Origin: Methylorubrum populi | GTDB lineage: Bacteria; Pseudomonadota; Alphaproteobacteria; Rhizobiales; Beijerinckiaceae | Direction: 5' to 3' | NCBI GenBank assembly: GCA_020741775.1 | Contig: DYYG01000026.1 | Location: 1-64,000, forward strand | DNA: 64,000 bases | In this document: in pieces, positions 27,995-36,883 of the stretch | Layout of the letters: every line of letters starts with the position of its first letter | Numbering within the stretch: position 1 is the stretch's first letter | Position numbers and translations under genes: made by a program | Notes under the pieces: model-generated | What the model was told of the DNA's origin: nothing | Databases searched by the model: none | What the model saw: the letters and a program-made list of their open reading frames with translations, nothing else

Positions 27995-28735
27995 TCAATA
28001 CATGGCCATGCCGCCGTTGACGTGGAGCGTTTGCCCCGTCACGTAACCCGCTTCCTCCGACGCCAGATAGACCGCCGCCGCGCCGATCTCGGCCCCGGTG
28101 CCGAGGCGTCCCGCCGGCACGCGGGTGAGAATCGTCTCGCGCTGCTTCTCGTTCAGGGCGTCCGTCATCGCCGAGGTGATGAAGCCCGGGGCGATGCAGT
28201 TGACCGTGATGTTGCGCGTCGCGACCTCCGCCGCCAGAGCCTTGGTCATGCCGACGAGGCCAGCCTTGGCGGCGGCGTAGTTGCCCTGGCCCGGATTGCC
28301 CGTCGCGCCCACCACCGAGCCGATGCCGATGATGCGGCCGTAACGGCGCCTCATCATGCCCTTGAGGGCGGCGCGGGAGAGCCGGAAGGCGGCGGTGAGA
28401 TTGACGTTGAGCACCGCCTCCCACTCGTCGTCCTTCATCCGCATGAAGAGGTTGTCGCGGGTGATGCCGGCATTGTTCACGAGGATATCGAGGCCGCCCA
28501 GCGCCGATTCGGCAGCCGGCAGCAGCGCCTCGACCGCATCCTTGTCGGCGAGATTGGCTTCGACCACGGCGACGCGCTCGCCGCCGAGTTCGGTCGCCAG
28601 TTCATCGAGCACGGCCCGGCGGGTGCCGGAGAGGGCGACATGGGCGCCCTGGGCGTGAAGCGCTCGGGCGATGGCACCGCCAAGGCCGCCGGTCGCGCCG
28701 GTGACGAGCGCCTTGCGGCCGGTGAGATCGAACAT
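27995..28735 (-). CDS. fabG: 3-oxoacyl-[ACP] reductase
   Basis: A 246-residue short-chain dehydrogenase reducing 3-oxoacyl-ACP with NADPH. It has the nucleotide-binding TGATGGLG near 12-19, NNAG near 87-90, and the catalytic S140, Y153 and K157 (GNYAAAKAG). It follows fabD by 32 bases. Confidence 0.97.
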   Translation of the reverse strand: MFDLTGRKALVTGATGGLGGAIARALHAQGAHVALSGTRRAVLDELATELGGERVAVVEANLADKDAVEALLPAAESALGGLDILVNNAGITRDNLFMRMKDDEWEAVLNVNLTAAFRLSRAALKGMMRRRYGRIIGIGSVVGATGNPGQGNYAAAKAGLVGMTKALAAEVATRNITVNCIAPGFITSAMTDALNEKQRETILTRVPAGRLGTGAEIGAAAVYLASEEAGYVTGQTLHVNGGMAMY

Positions 28736-28767
28736 GATGTGGGCTCCCGTCGTCGGGGGAAATGATG

Positions 28768-29700
28768 TCAGGCGTAGGCGGCGACGTCGTCGGGCGTGCC
28801 GACGGGGCTGGCGGCGGCGCTCGGCGCGATCCGCTTGACGAGGCCGGTCAGCACCTTGCCGGCGCCGAGCTCGAAGAAGCGATCGACACCGGCTTCGGCC
28901 ATGGCCGCGACGCTCTCGCTCCAGCGCACGGTGCCGGTGACCTGGGTCACCAGCGCGGCCCGAATCGCGTCCGGATCGGTGAGCGGGCCGGCGGTCACGT
29001 TGGCATAGACCGGCACGACCGGAGCCCGCATCGTCACCTCGGCCAGCGCCCCGCGCATCGCTTCGGCGGCGGGTGCCATCAGCGCGCAGTGGAACGGAGC
29101 GGAAACGTTGAGGAGCACGGCGCGGCGCACGCCGCGGCTCTGCGCCAGCACCATCGCCCGCTCGACGGCCTCCTTGTGACCGGACAGCACGACCTGCCCG
29201 GCGCCGTTGTCGTTGGCGACATCGCAGACCATGCCCTGCGCCGCTTCCTCGGCAATGGCCTGGGCGGTCGCGAGATCGGGCCCGAGCAGGGCGGCCATTG
29301 CGCCGACGCCCGGCGCGACCGCCCGCTGCATCGCCTCGCCCCGGATGCGCAGCAGGCGGGCGGCATCGGAAATCGAGAAGGTGCCGGCGGCGGCCAGGGC
29401 CGAATATTCGCCGAGCGAGTGGCCGGCGACGAAGGCGGCGTCGCGGGCGAGGTCGAGCCCGCGCTCGGCCTCCAGCGTGCGCAGGACGGCGAGGCTCGCC
29501 GCCATCAGGGCGGGTTGGGCGTTGGCGGTCAGGGTCAGCTCGTCTGCCGGGCCCTCGAACATCAGCCGGGAGAGGTTTTGTCCGAGCGCCTCGTCGACTT
29601 CCTCGAAGACCCGCCGGGCCGCGGGGGAGGCCTCGTTCAGGGCCTTGCCCATGCCAACCGCTTGGCTGCCCTGCCCCGGAAAGATGAACGCTCGCGTCAT
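28768..29700 (-). CDS. fabD: Malonyl-CoA-ACP transacylase
   Basis: A 310-residue enzyme loading malonyl groups on ACP. It starts MTRAFIFPGQGSQAVGMG and has the nucleophile S95 in GHSLGE and H204 in VSAPFHCALM. The open frame extends 147 bases upstream, but the family start and a following FPGQGSQ motif fix the ATG. Confidence 0.97.
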   Translation of the reverse strand: MTRAFIFPGQGSQAVGMGKALNEASPAARRVFEEVDEALGQNLSRLMFEGPADELTLTANAQPALMAASLAVLRTLEAERGLDLARDAAFVAGHSLGEYSALAAAGTFSISDAARLLRIRGEAMQRAVAPGVGAMAALLGPDLATAQAIAEEAAQGMVCDVANDNGAGQVVLSGHKEAVERAMVLAQSRGVRRAVLLNVSAPFHCALMAPAAEAMRGALAEVTMRAPVVPVYANVTAGPLTDPDAIRAALVTQVTGTVRWSESVAAMAEAGVDRFFELGAGKVLTGLVKRIAPSAAASPVGTPDDVAAYA

Positions 29701-29999
29701 GACGCCCCGTCGCCTTGGCGCCGGAGCGGAGGCTCCGGCGGATGGGCGCCCCGCCGGTCTGAATCCCGGCCGCCTCTCAGCCCGAGACGGGGCTGCCGGT
29801 GGTCGGGATCGCCGCGAGACCCCTTCTAAAGGGCGGCGCACTCGCATCGTGGGAAGCAGGTGTCAACAATGCGGCGCACAACCCACCGACGGTCAGACCG
29901 AGCCGTCGCTTCGCCGCTCCGCCCGGACATCGCCGGAATCGGTTCCGAACCGAACGCGATTCGGCGCATTGACTGAGCAGGCCCTGCGAGATCGCTGCC

Positions 30000-30329
30000 A
30001 TGTTCCGCACGACTTTCCCTCAGGAAGCGGTGGGGCACGCTCATGCCCTGATCGGCGCCTACGAGACCGCCCATGCCGGTCTCGCCCGCATCTCACATGA
30101 ATTCCGTCGCGATCTGCGCGTGACCCTCGACCGGCTCGGGCCGGGAGCGGTGCCCTATCTCCGGGCCGTGCGCAGCGACCTCGAAGGTCGCACCGTCGAG
30201 GCTCGGACCATGTGGCCGATCTGGATCGACCGGCTCACCGACCCGATGATCGACCGACGCCTCATCGCCTCCCGCGCCTTGCTCGACGCGGTGGACCGGG
30301 AGGCCGACGCCCGCGGCATGGTTCTTTAG
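30000..30329 (+). CDS. Hypothetical protein (109 aa)
   Basis: A small soluble protein, MFRTTFPQEAVGHAHALIGA, without signal peptide or membrane helix. It is predicted mostly helical and has no domain I recognise. It stands alone, facing away from fabD and converging on the next gene. The only other frame across it is an antisense one that looks like a shadow. Codon usage matches neighbours, which is the main support. Confidence 0.55.
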   Translation: MFRTTFPQEAVGHAHALIGAYETAHAGLARISHEFRRDLRVTLDRLGPGAVPYLRAVRSDLEGRTVEARTMWPIWIDRLTDPMIDRRLIASRALLDAVDREADARGMVL

Positions 30330-30381
30330 GCGTGTCTCCAGCGGGGACAGACGCCGCTGGGACGCCGAATTCGTGCCGGGA

Positions 30382-31587
30382 TTACGCGGCGACGCGGAGC
30401 CGCAAAGGCCGCGACGATGCGGCAAGGTCGCCCCGCGCCTGCTCCAGCGCCGCCGCGATGCAGGCGGCGGCCCGCGCGGTATCGGCCTCGTCATGGCCGG
30501 CGGTGAGGTGCAGACGCAACCGCGCGGCCTCAGGATCCGCCTCCGGCGCCTCGGCTGGATCCACCAGCAGGCCGAGTTCGGCCAGACGGCGGCCGAGCGC
30601 CTGGGCGAGATCGACGGAGCCGATCCCGACCGAGACGGTCGCGGAGGGCTCGCCATAGACTTCCAGCCCCCTGTCCCGCAGGGCGGCCCGAAGGTTCAGC
30701 ACGTTGCGCATCAGGCGGGCGCGGCGCTCGCTCCCCTCCGCCCCGTCGATGATCGCGAAGGCCTTGAGAATGACGGCGGTCTGGATCGGCGACAGCGCGG
30801 TCTCGGCCGATTCCCGGGCGCGCAGATAAGCCGTGACGGCGCGGGTACGAGCCGCGACGAAGCCCCCGTTCGAGGCGAAGCTCTTCGAGAAGCTGCCCGT
30901 CACCAGATCGACCCGGCCGAGCATGTCCTGCAGGCCGAGATGACCGCGCCCATCTTCGCCGAGGCAGCCCAGATCCTGGGCGACATCGACGAGCAACGTC
31001 GCGCCGGCTTCATCACAGATCGCCCGCAGCGCGGCGAGATCGGGCGTGCCGGAATCGAGCGGCGACAGGCTCTCGGTGACGACGAGGATGCCGGAGCGGG
31101 AATCGCGCGCCCGGATCGCCCGGACCAAGTCGGCGCAGTGATCGGCATCGAGATGGCGGAAGGGGTGGAGATGGCTCGTTGCCGCCTCGGCCGCCTCCTT
31201 CAGGCCGCCCCGGACAGCCTCATCGATCACCACATGATCGGAGGGGCGCACGAGGCCGCGGATCACGGCGTGACCGGCCGCTTTGCCGGTGGGGCAGAGC
31301 ATCGCCTCTTCCATCTGGAGGAAGTCGGCGATCCGGCGCTCCAAGGCCACCGAAAGGTTGGTCTCGCCGGTCTCCGCCGCCGAGCAGACGCTGCGCACGC
31401 CGAAGCGGCGCAGGGTTTCGGCGGCCGCCTCGACGATCGCCGGATGGGTGGAGAGGCCGAGGCAATCCTGCGAGGCGAAGTCGAGACCGCAAGCCGGGCC
31501 GCCGTCGCCGGCTCGCGCCTGGGCCATGACGCGCAGGCTGCCCGCTCGGTCCCGGGTTGCGGTGTCGGTCTGCTCACGATGTCTCAT
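30382..31587 (-). CDS. Alpha-oxoamine-synthase-like PLP enzyme, divergent active site
   Basis: A 401-residue fold-type I PLP enzyme related to BioF, KBL, HemA and serine palmitoyltransferase. The Schiff-base lysine K235 is in TGSFSKSFASNGG and the PLP-binding Asp is D201. In most family members that Asp is part of DxxH, and a stacking His occurs in a DxxNHAS motif. Here these read DVAQ (201-204) and IDEAVRGG (121-128), so both histidines appear replaced by Gln and Arg. It may therefore do a different reaction from classical acyl-CoA/amino acid condensation. It lies near the fatty-acid genes but is separated from them by an opposing gene. Substrates are unknown. Confidence 0.8.
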   Translation of the reverse strand: MRHREQTDTATRDRAGSLRVMAQARAGDGGPACGLDFASQDCLGLSTHPAIVEAAAETLRRFGVRSVCSAAETGETNLSVALERRIADFLQMEEAMLCPTGKAAGHAVIRGLVRPSDHVVIDEAVRGGLKEAAEAATSHLHPFRHLDADHCADLVRAIRARDSRSGILVVTESLSPLDSGTPDLAALRAICDEAGATLLVDVAQDLGCLGEDGRGHLGLQDMLGRVDLVTGSFSKSFASNGGFVAARTRAVTAYLRARESAETALSPIQTAVILKAFAIIDGAEGSERRARLMRNVLNLRAALRDRGLEVYGEPSATVSVGIGSVDLAQALGRRLAELGLLVDPAEAPEADPEAARLRLHLTAGHDEADTARAAACIAAALEQARGDLAASSRPLRLRVAA

Positions 31588-31925
31588 GTCATCCCGTCCG
31601 ATGCCGCGTCGTTCTCGCCTCCCGACACTCGGCGGGGCCGGCTTGCCATCGCGTTAAACGGTGACGATCCAGTCCGAATGCATCGCCGCGTATTTAACGA
31701 ATTGCTATCGGCGGACGGCCGGATCACCTCGACAATTGTTTAACCGAAACGTCCCTCGCCACGCTGCCGACCGAAGAGCGGACCCGAAAGCTGAAATCTG
31801 CTTGAAAAAAACTTACCGGAACCGACGCAGCAGGGTCCGACCGCTGCGAAAAGGAGGACGGGGCGCCTCCGATCCGGAGACGCCCCGCATGTCGCTGCCC
31901 CCTTCATATCGCCCTGACGGTCGGG
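31588..31925. other. 338-base gap with AT-rich segment
   Basis: This gap contains the promoter of the alpha-oxoamine-synthase-like gene and the terminator of the membrane protein gene. No gene is supported here. Confidence 0.5.
31860..31886 (-). terminator. Hairpin after the polytopic membrane protein gene
   Basis: A 12-base stem with one mismatch (ggggcgcctccg / cggagacgcccc) lies 40 bases beyond the stop. Read on the minus strand, a short TTTT follows, as in a rho-independent terminator. Confidence 0.6.
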
Positions 31926-33002
31926 TCAGATCACGGGAAGCGTCGCCCCGGCCCCCGCGGCGAGGCCGTAAAGCTCGCCGTAGAGCATGGTATGGGCGAC
32001 GTAGTAGATCCCCAGGAACGTCATCAGCGCGCTGGCATAGTAGAGCGGGGCGAGCACCACGTCCCGGCGGGTGGCGGCGACCCGGGCATCGTCGGCAGCG
32101 ATGGCGATCAGGACGGCGATGATGCCCGAATGGCCGATCGCGTCGATCTTCCCGAACTCGAAGATCGCCGAGATAAAGACCGCCGTGAGGATCACCGCGG
32201 AGACCCGCCGCACCAGGGGCGTCCAGATCAGAGCGAAGGCGAGGGTGAACTCGATGACGCCGGCGGCCTGCATGAAGAGTTCCGGCGAGGCGCCCATGGT
32301 CATCTCGGGCTTGGCGGCGAGCAGCGGATCCGTCCATTGCGGATAGGCCCACTTCTCCACCGAGGCCCACATCAGGGTGATCGCGGCGGCGATGCGCACC
32401 ACGTCGATGGGACGCTGGCCGAACAGGTCCCGGTCGAAGGCGACCAGCGCGAGGAAGGCGGCGACGCCGAGGAAGACCGGGTAATCCGCGAGGTGGAAGG
32501 CGCCGTAATTCCACACGGCAAAGCCGAACAGGAAGACGATGCCGGCGGCGGTGAGCGGCAGGGTCCGCTTCCAGAGCAGACAGGCGGCCATGGCGAGCTG
32601 AAGCCACGGGATCCAGGATAGGTCGGTCTTCAGTTCGGGCGTCAGGATGATGCCGCCGAGATTCCACAGCGACACCAGGAAGAAGCCGACGACCGCCCGC
32701 ACGATCAGGGTGCTGTCGGCGCGCAGGCGCGCCGTGACGCGGTCGAAAGCGTTGAGGATCGCCGTGCCGAGGGGCGTGCCCTCGGCGAGGCACCCGAACA
32801 TCAGGCAGACCAGGGCCATCCCGGTCAGCCATTCGAAATCGGCGCAGAGCACCTGTTCGAGCCCACGCGGCTGGCCGGCCACGTCGAAGGCGCAGAACCA
32901 TTTGACATGGGCACTGGCCGTCGCCGTCCCGAGCAGGAGGATGCTTGCTGCGCCTGCAAGCACGACGGGAGAGCGCACCCAAAAGCTGGACACGTGGATC
33001 AT
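31926..33002 (-). CDS. Polytopic membrane protein of unknown function, DoxX-like
   Basis: A 358-residue inner-membrane protein with about nine hydrophobic helices. The first, at about 12-32 (VVLAGAASILLLGTATASA), may be a signal or an anchor. The second half (LMWASVEKWAYPQW, then AAGVIEFTLAFALIW) resembles DoxX-type four-helix membrane proteins. The ATG at MIHVSSFW is chosen; a frame open to 33062 would add residues over a hairpin. Substrate and role are not evident. Confidence 0.7.
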   Translation of the reverse strand: MIHVSSFWVRSPVVLAGAASILLLGTATASAHVKWFCAFDVAGQPRGLEQVLCADFEWLTGMALVCLMFGCLAEGTPLGTAILNAFDRVTARLRADSTLIVRAVVGFFLVSLWNLGGIILTPELKTDLSWIPWLQLAMAACLLWKRTLPLTAAGIVFLFGFAVWNYGAFHLADYPVFLGVAAFLALVAFDRDLFGQRPIDVVRIAAAITLMWASVEKWAYPQWTDPLLAAKPEMTMGASPELFMQAAGVIEFTLAFALIWTPLVRRVSAVILTAVFISAIFEFGKIDAIGHSGIIAVLIAIAADDARVAATRRDVVLAPLYYASALMTFLGIYYVAHTMLYGELYGLAAGAGATLPVI

Positions 33003-33018
33003 GGGGCCGCCGGGAGGG

Positions 33019-33049
33019 GAGTAAGTTCCTGATGCAAGGAAACTTACTC
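33019..33049. promoter_or_regulatory. Inverted repeat upstream of the DoxX-like gene
   Basis: The arms gagtaagttcc and ggaaacttactc form an imperfect 11-base dyad with a short spacer, ending 17 bases before the start codon. It could be an operator or a leader hairpin that hides the ribosome binding site. The regulator is unknown. Confidence 0.5.
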
Positions 33050-33278
33050 GAAATTGAAACATCTCGCTAAGGCTTTGTTTACCCTTTCACGCGGTTGGTT
33101 AACGAGCGTATTCCTTACAATTGATAAAACGTATTGCCTCGGACTGAAGAAAGTCCACTCCGCGAGGGGCTCGGCCTGATCTCGGCGACAGCCCTCCCGG
33201 ACGAAGGCCGGCCGCGATGACCCGGAGGCCGGCGACGCGCGTTAACGGCATCGAAGACCTTGTCGGCAAGGGTGTCGA

Positions 33279-33467
33279 ATGACGGCCCGTCGGCATCGCT
33301 CGGGAGGATGGATGCTCGCTCTGTTCAGTCTGGTCAGCCTCTCCGGCGGGCTCGTTCTCGCCGGACAAGCCTCGCGCTACCCTGCTTGGACGGCCAGGAT
33401 GGAGACGGCCGGCGGCGTCGCGCTGGTCGCGGGCCTCGCGATGATCGGAGTCGGGCTGAGGGCTTGA
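33279..33467 (+). CDS. Small membrane protein (62 aa)
   Basis: Two hydrophobic segments (about 12-30 MLALFSLVSLSGGLVLAG and 44-61 GGVALVAGLAMIGVGL) separated by a short loop suggest a two-helix inner-membrane protein. AAGGGTG precedes the ATG. No family is recognised. Similar short two-helix proteins are common and usually unnamed. Confidence 0.55.
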   Translation: MTARRHRSGGWMLALFSLVSLSGGLVLAGQASRYPAWTARMETAGGVALVAGLAMIGVGLRA

Positions 33468-33547
33468 TTCCGCCCCTGGCCCAGACAGCCGTCACAGGAG
33501 ACACGGATCACAGGATCACGGGCCTGATCTAATTTTTTTCCATAACC

Positions 33548-33577
33548 GGCCGGCGACGCTGCGGCGTCTCGCCGGCC
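33548..33577. repeat. Strong inverted repeat beyond the rsmB stop codon
   Basis: Arms beginning ggccggcgacgc and ending gcgtctcgccggcc can form a long GC-rich hairpin 15 bases past the rsmB stop. A T-run is present on the plus strand but before the stem, so it is not a classic terminator on either strand. Confidence 0.5.
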
Positions 33578-33592
33578 AGTACCCTCCGAATC

Positions 33593-34957
33593 TCAGTCGC
33601 GCCGCTTGAGAAGCGACGCGAAAAAGCCGTCGAGCCCTCCGGCCCGGCCAGAGCCGCCGCCGAGATGGCTCGGCAGGGTGCGGAGATCGCCGGAGCCGTC
33701 GATCAGCTCCGCATGCCCGGCCAGCCGCTCGGCGGTGATCGGGATCCGCTCGAAATCAGAGTTTCGCGCGAGGAACGCCGCGATCTGTGCCCCGCCCTCC
33801 TCCGGCTCGAGGGAGCAGGTGCAATAGACGAGCCGACCGCCGGGCCGGGTCAGGCGGGCGGCCTTGTCGAGCAGTCGCCGCTGCAGGCCGGCGAGGCGGA
33901 TCAGGTCGGCCTCGGTCTTCGTCCAGGCGACGTCGGGATGACGCCGGATCGTCCCGGTCGCGGAACAGGGCGCGTCGAGCAGCACCGCGTCGAAGGGCCG
34001 ATCCTCCGGCAGGTCGAGGGCATCGGCGGTCACCACCTCGGCGGAGAGACCGAGACGGTCGAGGTTGCGCGTCAGCCGCTCCAACCGGGCCCCGGATCGG
34101 TCCACCGCCGTGACGGCGGCACCGGCGGCGGCGAGCTGAGCGGTCTTGCCCCCCGGCGCCGCGCAGAGATCGGCGATGCGCTCGCCGGGTTGCGGCGCGA
34201 GCAGCCGCACGGGGAGCGAGGCGGCGGCGTCCTGCACCCACCAGGCCCCCTCGGCGTAGCCGGGCAGGTCGGCCACGGCCTCGCGCACCTCGGTGAGACG
34301 GAGGGAGCCGAGATCGAGGAGCGTGCCGCCCAGGCGCCCGGCCCATTGTTCCGGGTCGCGCGGAATCGTCAGATCGACCGCGGCTCCGTCGAGATGCGCG
34401 GCGGCCATGTTTCCGGCGGTCTCGTCGCCATAGGCCGCGCGCCAGCGCCGGGCGAGCCAGTCCGGAGTGTTGCCTTGAAGCGGATCCCTCTCCTGCGCCC
34501 GAATCGCGTCGCGCTCGCGGGCGATCCGGCGCAGGACGGCATTCACCAGGGGCGCCAGATGCTGAAGCTGAGGATCGGCCTTGGCGAGGCGCACCGAGAG
34601 ATCGACGGCGGCGTGATCGGCAACCGCGAGGTCGAGGATCTGCGCGGCACCGGTGACGAGCAAGGCCAGGAGATGGGGCCTGTCTTCGGGCAATCCGTCC
34701 CGCAGTCGCTCGGCCAGAGCCGCCCTGATAAAGCCGAGGCGGCGAAAGCTCGCCGTCGCGATGGCGCGGGCCAGGGCGGCGTCTCCGGGCGCCAAACCGA
34801 CCCCGCGCCCGGCCTGGGCCAGCGCATCCTCCAGGGCCAGCCCACGGGCGGCACCGAGCAGTGTCGCCACCGCCTCGCGCGCGACATGGCGCGCCGCCAA
34901 GCCGGGGACGGACGAATCGAAGGGAGGCGGGGTGCGGGTGTTGATTCTCGATGCCAC
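33593..34957 (-). CDS. rsmB: RsmB-type rRNA (cytosine-5) methyltransferase
   Basis: A 454-residue NOL1/NOP2/Sun-family enzyme that methylates a 16S rRNA cytosine using SAM. An N-terminal NusB-like domain (about 15-150) is followed by the SAM site DLCAAPGGKT (263-272), the release cysteine in DAPCSATG (C331), and the nucleophile in VYCTCSLEPEEGG (C381). A GTG start (VASRINTRTPPP) gives the family length; a TTG at 35041 would overlap the divergent DUF1674 gene. Closely related RsmF-type enzymes cannot be excluded, but the NusB-like domain favours RsmB. Confidence 0.88.
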   Translation of the reverse strand: MASRINTRTPPPFDSSVPGLAARHVAREAVATLLGAARGLALEDALAQAGRGVGLAPGDAALARAIATASFRRLGFIRAALAERLRDGLPEDRPHLLALLVTGAAQILDLAVADHAAVDLSVRLAKADPQLQHLAPLVNAVLRRIARERDAIRAQERDPLQGNTPDWLARRWRAAYGDETAGNMAAAHLDGAAVDLTIPRDPEQWAGRLGGTLLDLGSLRLTEVREAVADLPGYAEGAWWVQDAAASLPVRLLAPQPGERIADLCAAPGGKTAQLAAAGAAVTAVDRSGARLERLTRNLDRLGLSAEVVTADALDLPEDRPFDAVLLDAPCSATGTIRRHPDVAWTKTEADLIRLAGLQRRLLDKAARLTRPGGRLVYCTCSLEPEEGGAQIAAFLARNSDFERIPITAERLAGHAELIDGSGDLRTLPSHLGGGSGRAGGLDGFFASLLKRRD

Positions 34958-35044
34958 GCTTGACGTGCCGTTCTCGGTAAAAAGGATCGCAGGATCTCGT
35001 TCGGAGACCGATGCAGTCACATCTGTGGACGAGGGATGCAAGCG

Positions 35045-35269
35045 ATGAAGGATTTCGGCATGGCGGACGAGACGACGAAGCCGGACGAGCCGCGCCGGCC
35101 GCTGAGCCCGGCGGCACAGCGGGCGCTGGCGGAAGCGGCCGAGCGGCGCGCGGCGATCGATGCGCGGGCCGCCAAGATCGCCGAGCGGCGCGAGACCCTG
35201 GGGCGCGGCGGCCTGGAGCCGGTGCGCTACGAGGATTGGGAGGTGAAGGGTCTCGCCAGCGATTTCTGA
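35045..35269 (+). CDS. DUF1674 protein, SDHAF4-like
   Basis: A 74-residue protein with the conserved C-terminus GRGGLEPVRYEDWEVKGLAS, followed by the terminal DF, which defines DUF1674. The eukaryotic member SDHAF4 helps assemble the flavinated SdhA subunit of succinate dehydrogenase, so the same role is likely. Three in-frame ATGs occur; the one with GAGGG 9 bases upstream is chosen. It diverges from rsmB and ends 9 bases before the pyk stop. Confidence 0.85.
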   Translation: MKDFGMADETTKPDEPRRPLSPAAQRALAEAAERRAAIDARAAKIAERRETLGRGGLEPVRYEDWEVKGLASDF

Positions 35270-35278
35270 AGCGGCGGC

Positions 35279-36691
35279 TCAGACCTGAATCACGCGGATG
35301 TTGTTGGTGTTGCCAACCGTGTGGAAGGGAATGCCGGCCGCGGCCACGATCATGTCGTTGGCCTTGGCAAAGCCCTCGCCCTGCGCATGCTGGGCGGCCT
35401 TGCTCGTCATCTCCTCGTAGGAATCGACGTCGTCCGTGTGGACGCTGTGCGTGCCCCAGAGCAGGCTCAGGCGCCGCGCTGTCTCGCGGCTCGGGGTCAG
35501 GGCCAGGATCGGCACCGCCGGCCGCTTGCGCGCCACCCGGGCGGCCGTAGTCCCGCTCGTCGTGTAGGCGACGATGGCACGGGCCTGGACCGCTTCGGCG
35601 AGAACCGCCGTCGCCGTGGCGACAGCGTGGGGCGGGGTCTCCTCCTCACCGGGCTCCGAGGCCGCGACGATCGAGTGATAGAGCTTGTGCCCCTCCACGG
35701 ACCGGATGATCCGATCCATCATCGCGACCGCCTCGACGGGATAGCGCCCCGTGGCCGATTCCGCCGATAGCATCACCGCATCGGCGCCGTCATAGATCGC
35801 GGTGGCGACGTCCGAGGCCTCGGCCCGGGTCGGCGCCGGAGCGGAGACCATCGAATCGAGCATCTGGGTCGCCACCACCACCGGCTTCACCGCCAGCCGG
35901 CAGGCGCGGATCAGCTCCTTCTGCCGGCCCGGCACGTCCTCGTGCGGAATTTCGACGCCGAGATCACCGCGGGCCACCATCACGGCATCGGACAAGCGGA
36001 TGATATCGTCGATGCGATCCAAGGCCTGCGGCTTCTCGATCTTCGACATGATGCCGGCGCGATCACCGATCAGGGCGCGGGCCTCGATCACGTCGGAGGG
36101 CTTCTGGACGAAGGACAGCGCCACCCAATCGACGCCGAGTCCGAGGCCGAAGGCGAGATCGGCCCGGTCCTTGGTCGTCAGGGGCGAGAGGTCGAGCAGC
36201 GTGCCGGGCAGGTTCACGCCCTTGCGGTTCGAGATCGCGCCGCCGGTCAGGACCTCGGCCGTGATCGCGCCGGGCTCCAGCCCCGTGACACGAACCCGGA
36301 TACGACCATCGTCGATGAGGAGTTCCTGCCCGGGGATGACGGCGGCGAAGATCTCGGGATGGTGCAGCGGGATCGACTGGCTGTCGCCGTCGCTGCCCTC
36401 CAGCACGAAGCGTACGGTCTCGCCGGGCACGAGATCGAGCCGTCCCCCCGCAAGCGTGCCGACGCGAATCTTGGGGCCCTGCAGATCCTGCAGGATGCCG
36501 ATCGGCCGCCCGACCTCCGTCTCCAGGGCCCGGATCGCGGCATGGACCCGGGCATGATCCTCTTGGAGACCGTGGCTGAAGTTGAGGCGGAAGGTGTCGA
36601 CTCCGGCCAGGAACAGGGCCTTCAACATCTCGGGCGCGGCGCTGGCGGGACCGACGGTGGCGACGATCTTGGCGTGACGGTAACGGCGCAT
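35279..36691 (-). CDS. pyk: Pyruvate kinase
   Basis: A 470-residue enzyme converting phosphoenolpyruvate and ADP to pyruvate and ATP. It has LNFSHG near 36-41, QDLQGPKIRVG near 68-78, catalytic K217 in MSKIEKPQAL, and the metal-site motif VARGDLGVEIP. The C-terminal allosteric domain is present. It is downstream of the purine/glyoxylate genes on the same strand, but with a gap of about 190 bases it probably has its own promoter. Confidence 0.96.
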   Translation of the reverse strand: MRRYRHAKIVATVGPASAAPEMLKALFLAGVDTFRLNFSHGLQEDHARVHAAIRALETEVGRPIGILQDLQGPKIRVGTLAGGRLDLVPGETVRFVLEGSDGDSQSIPLHHPEIFAAVIPGQELLIDDGRIRVRVTGLEPGAITAEVLTGGAISNRKGVNLPGTLLDLSPLTTKDRADLAFGLGLGVDWVALSFVQKPSDVIEARALIGDRAGIMSKIEKPQALDRIDDIIRLSDAVMVARGDLGVEIPHEDVPGRQKELIRACRLAVKPVVVATQMLDSMVSAPAPTRAEASDVATAIYDGADAVMLSAESATGRYPVEAVAMMDRIIRSVEGHKLYHSIVAASEPGEEETPPHAVATATAVLAEAVQARAIVAYTTSGTTAARVARKRPAVPILALTPSRETARRLSLLWGTHSVHTDDVDSYEEMTSKAAQHAQGEGFAKANDMIVAAAGIPFHTVGNTNNIRVIQV

Positions 36692-36883
36692 GGCTGGTTC
36701 GGCCGCGAGCGACCGCCTCCTCGGGAAAACGGGTCCGGGCGTTCGTAAACGCGCGGGGATCGCGGCCGGGGCAGCTGGCGGCCCCGTCCGCGCTTCGATG
36801 GCCCGTCCCGAACTAGGGTCGTCGCGGGCGGCGGCACAGCTCTGCGCCCAACAATGGCGCGCGAAGGGTCGGCTCGGGCGCTC

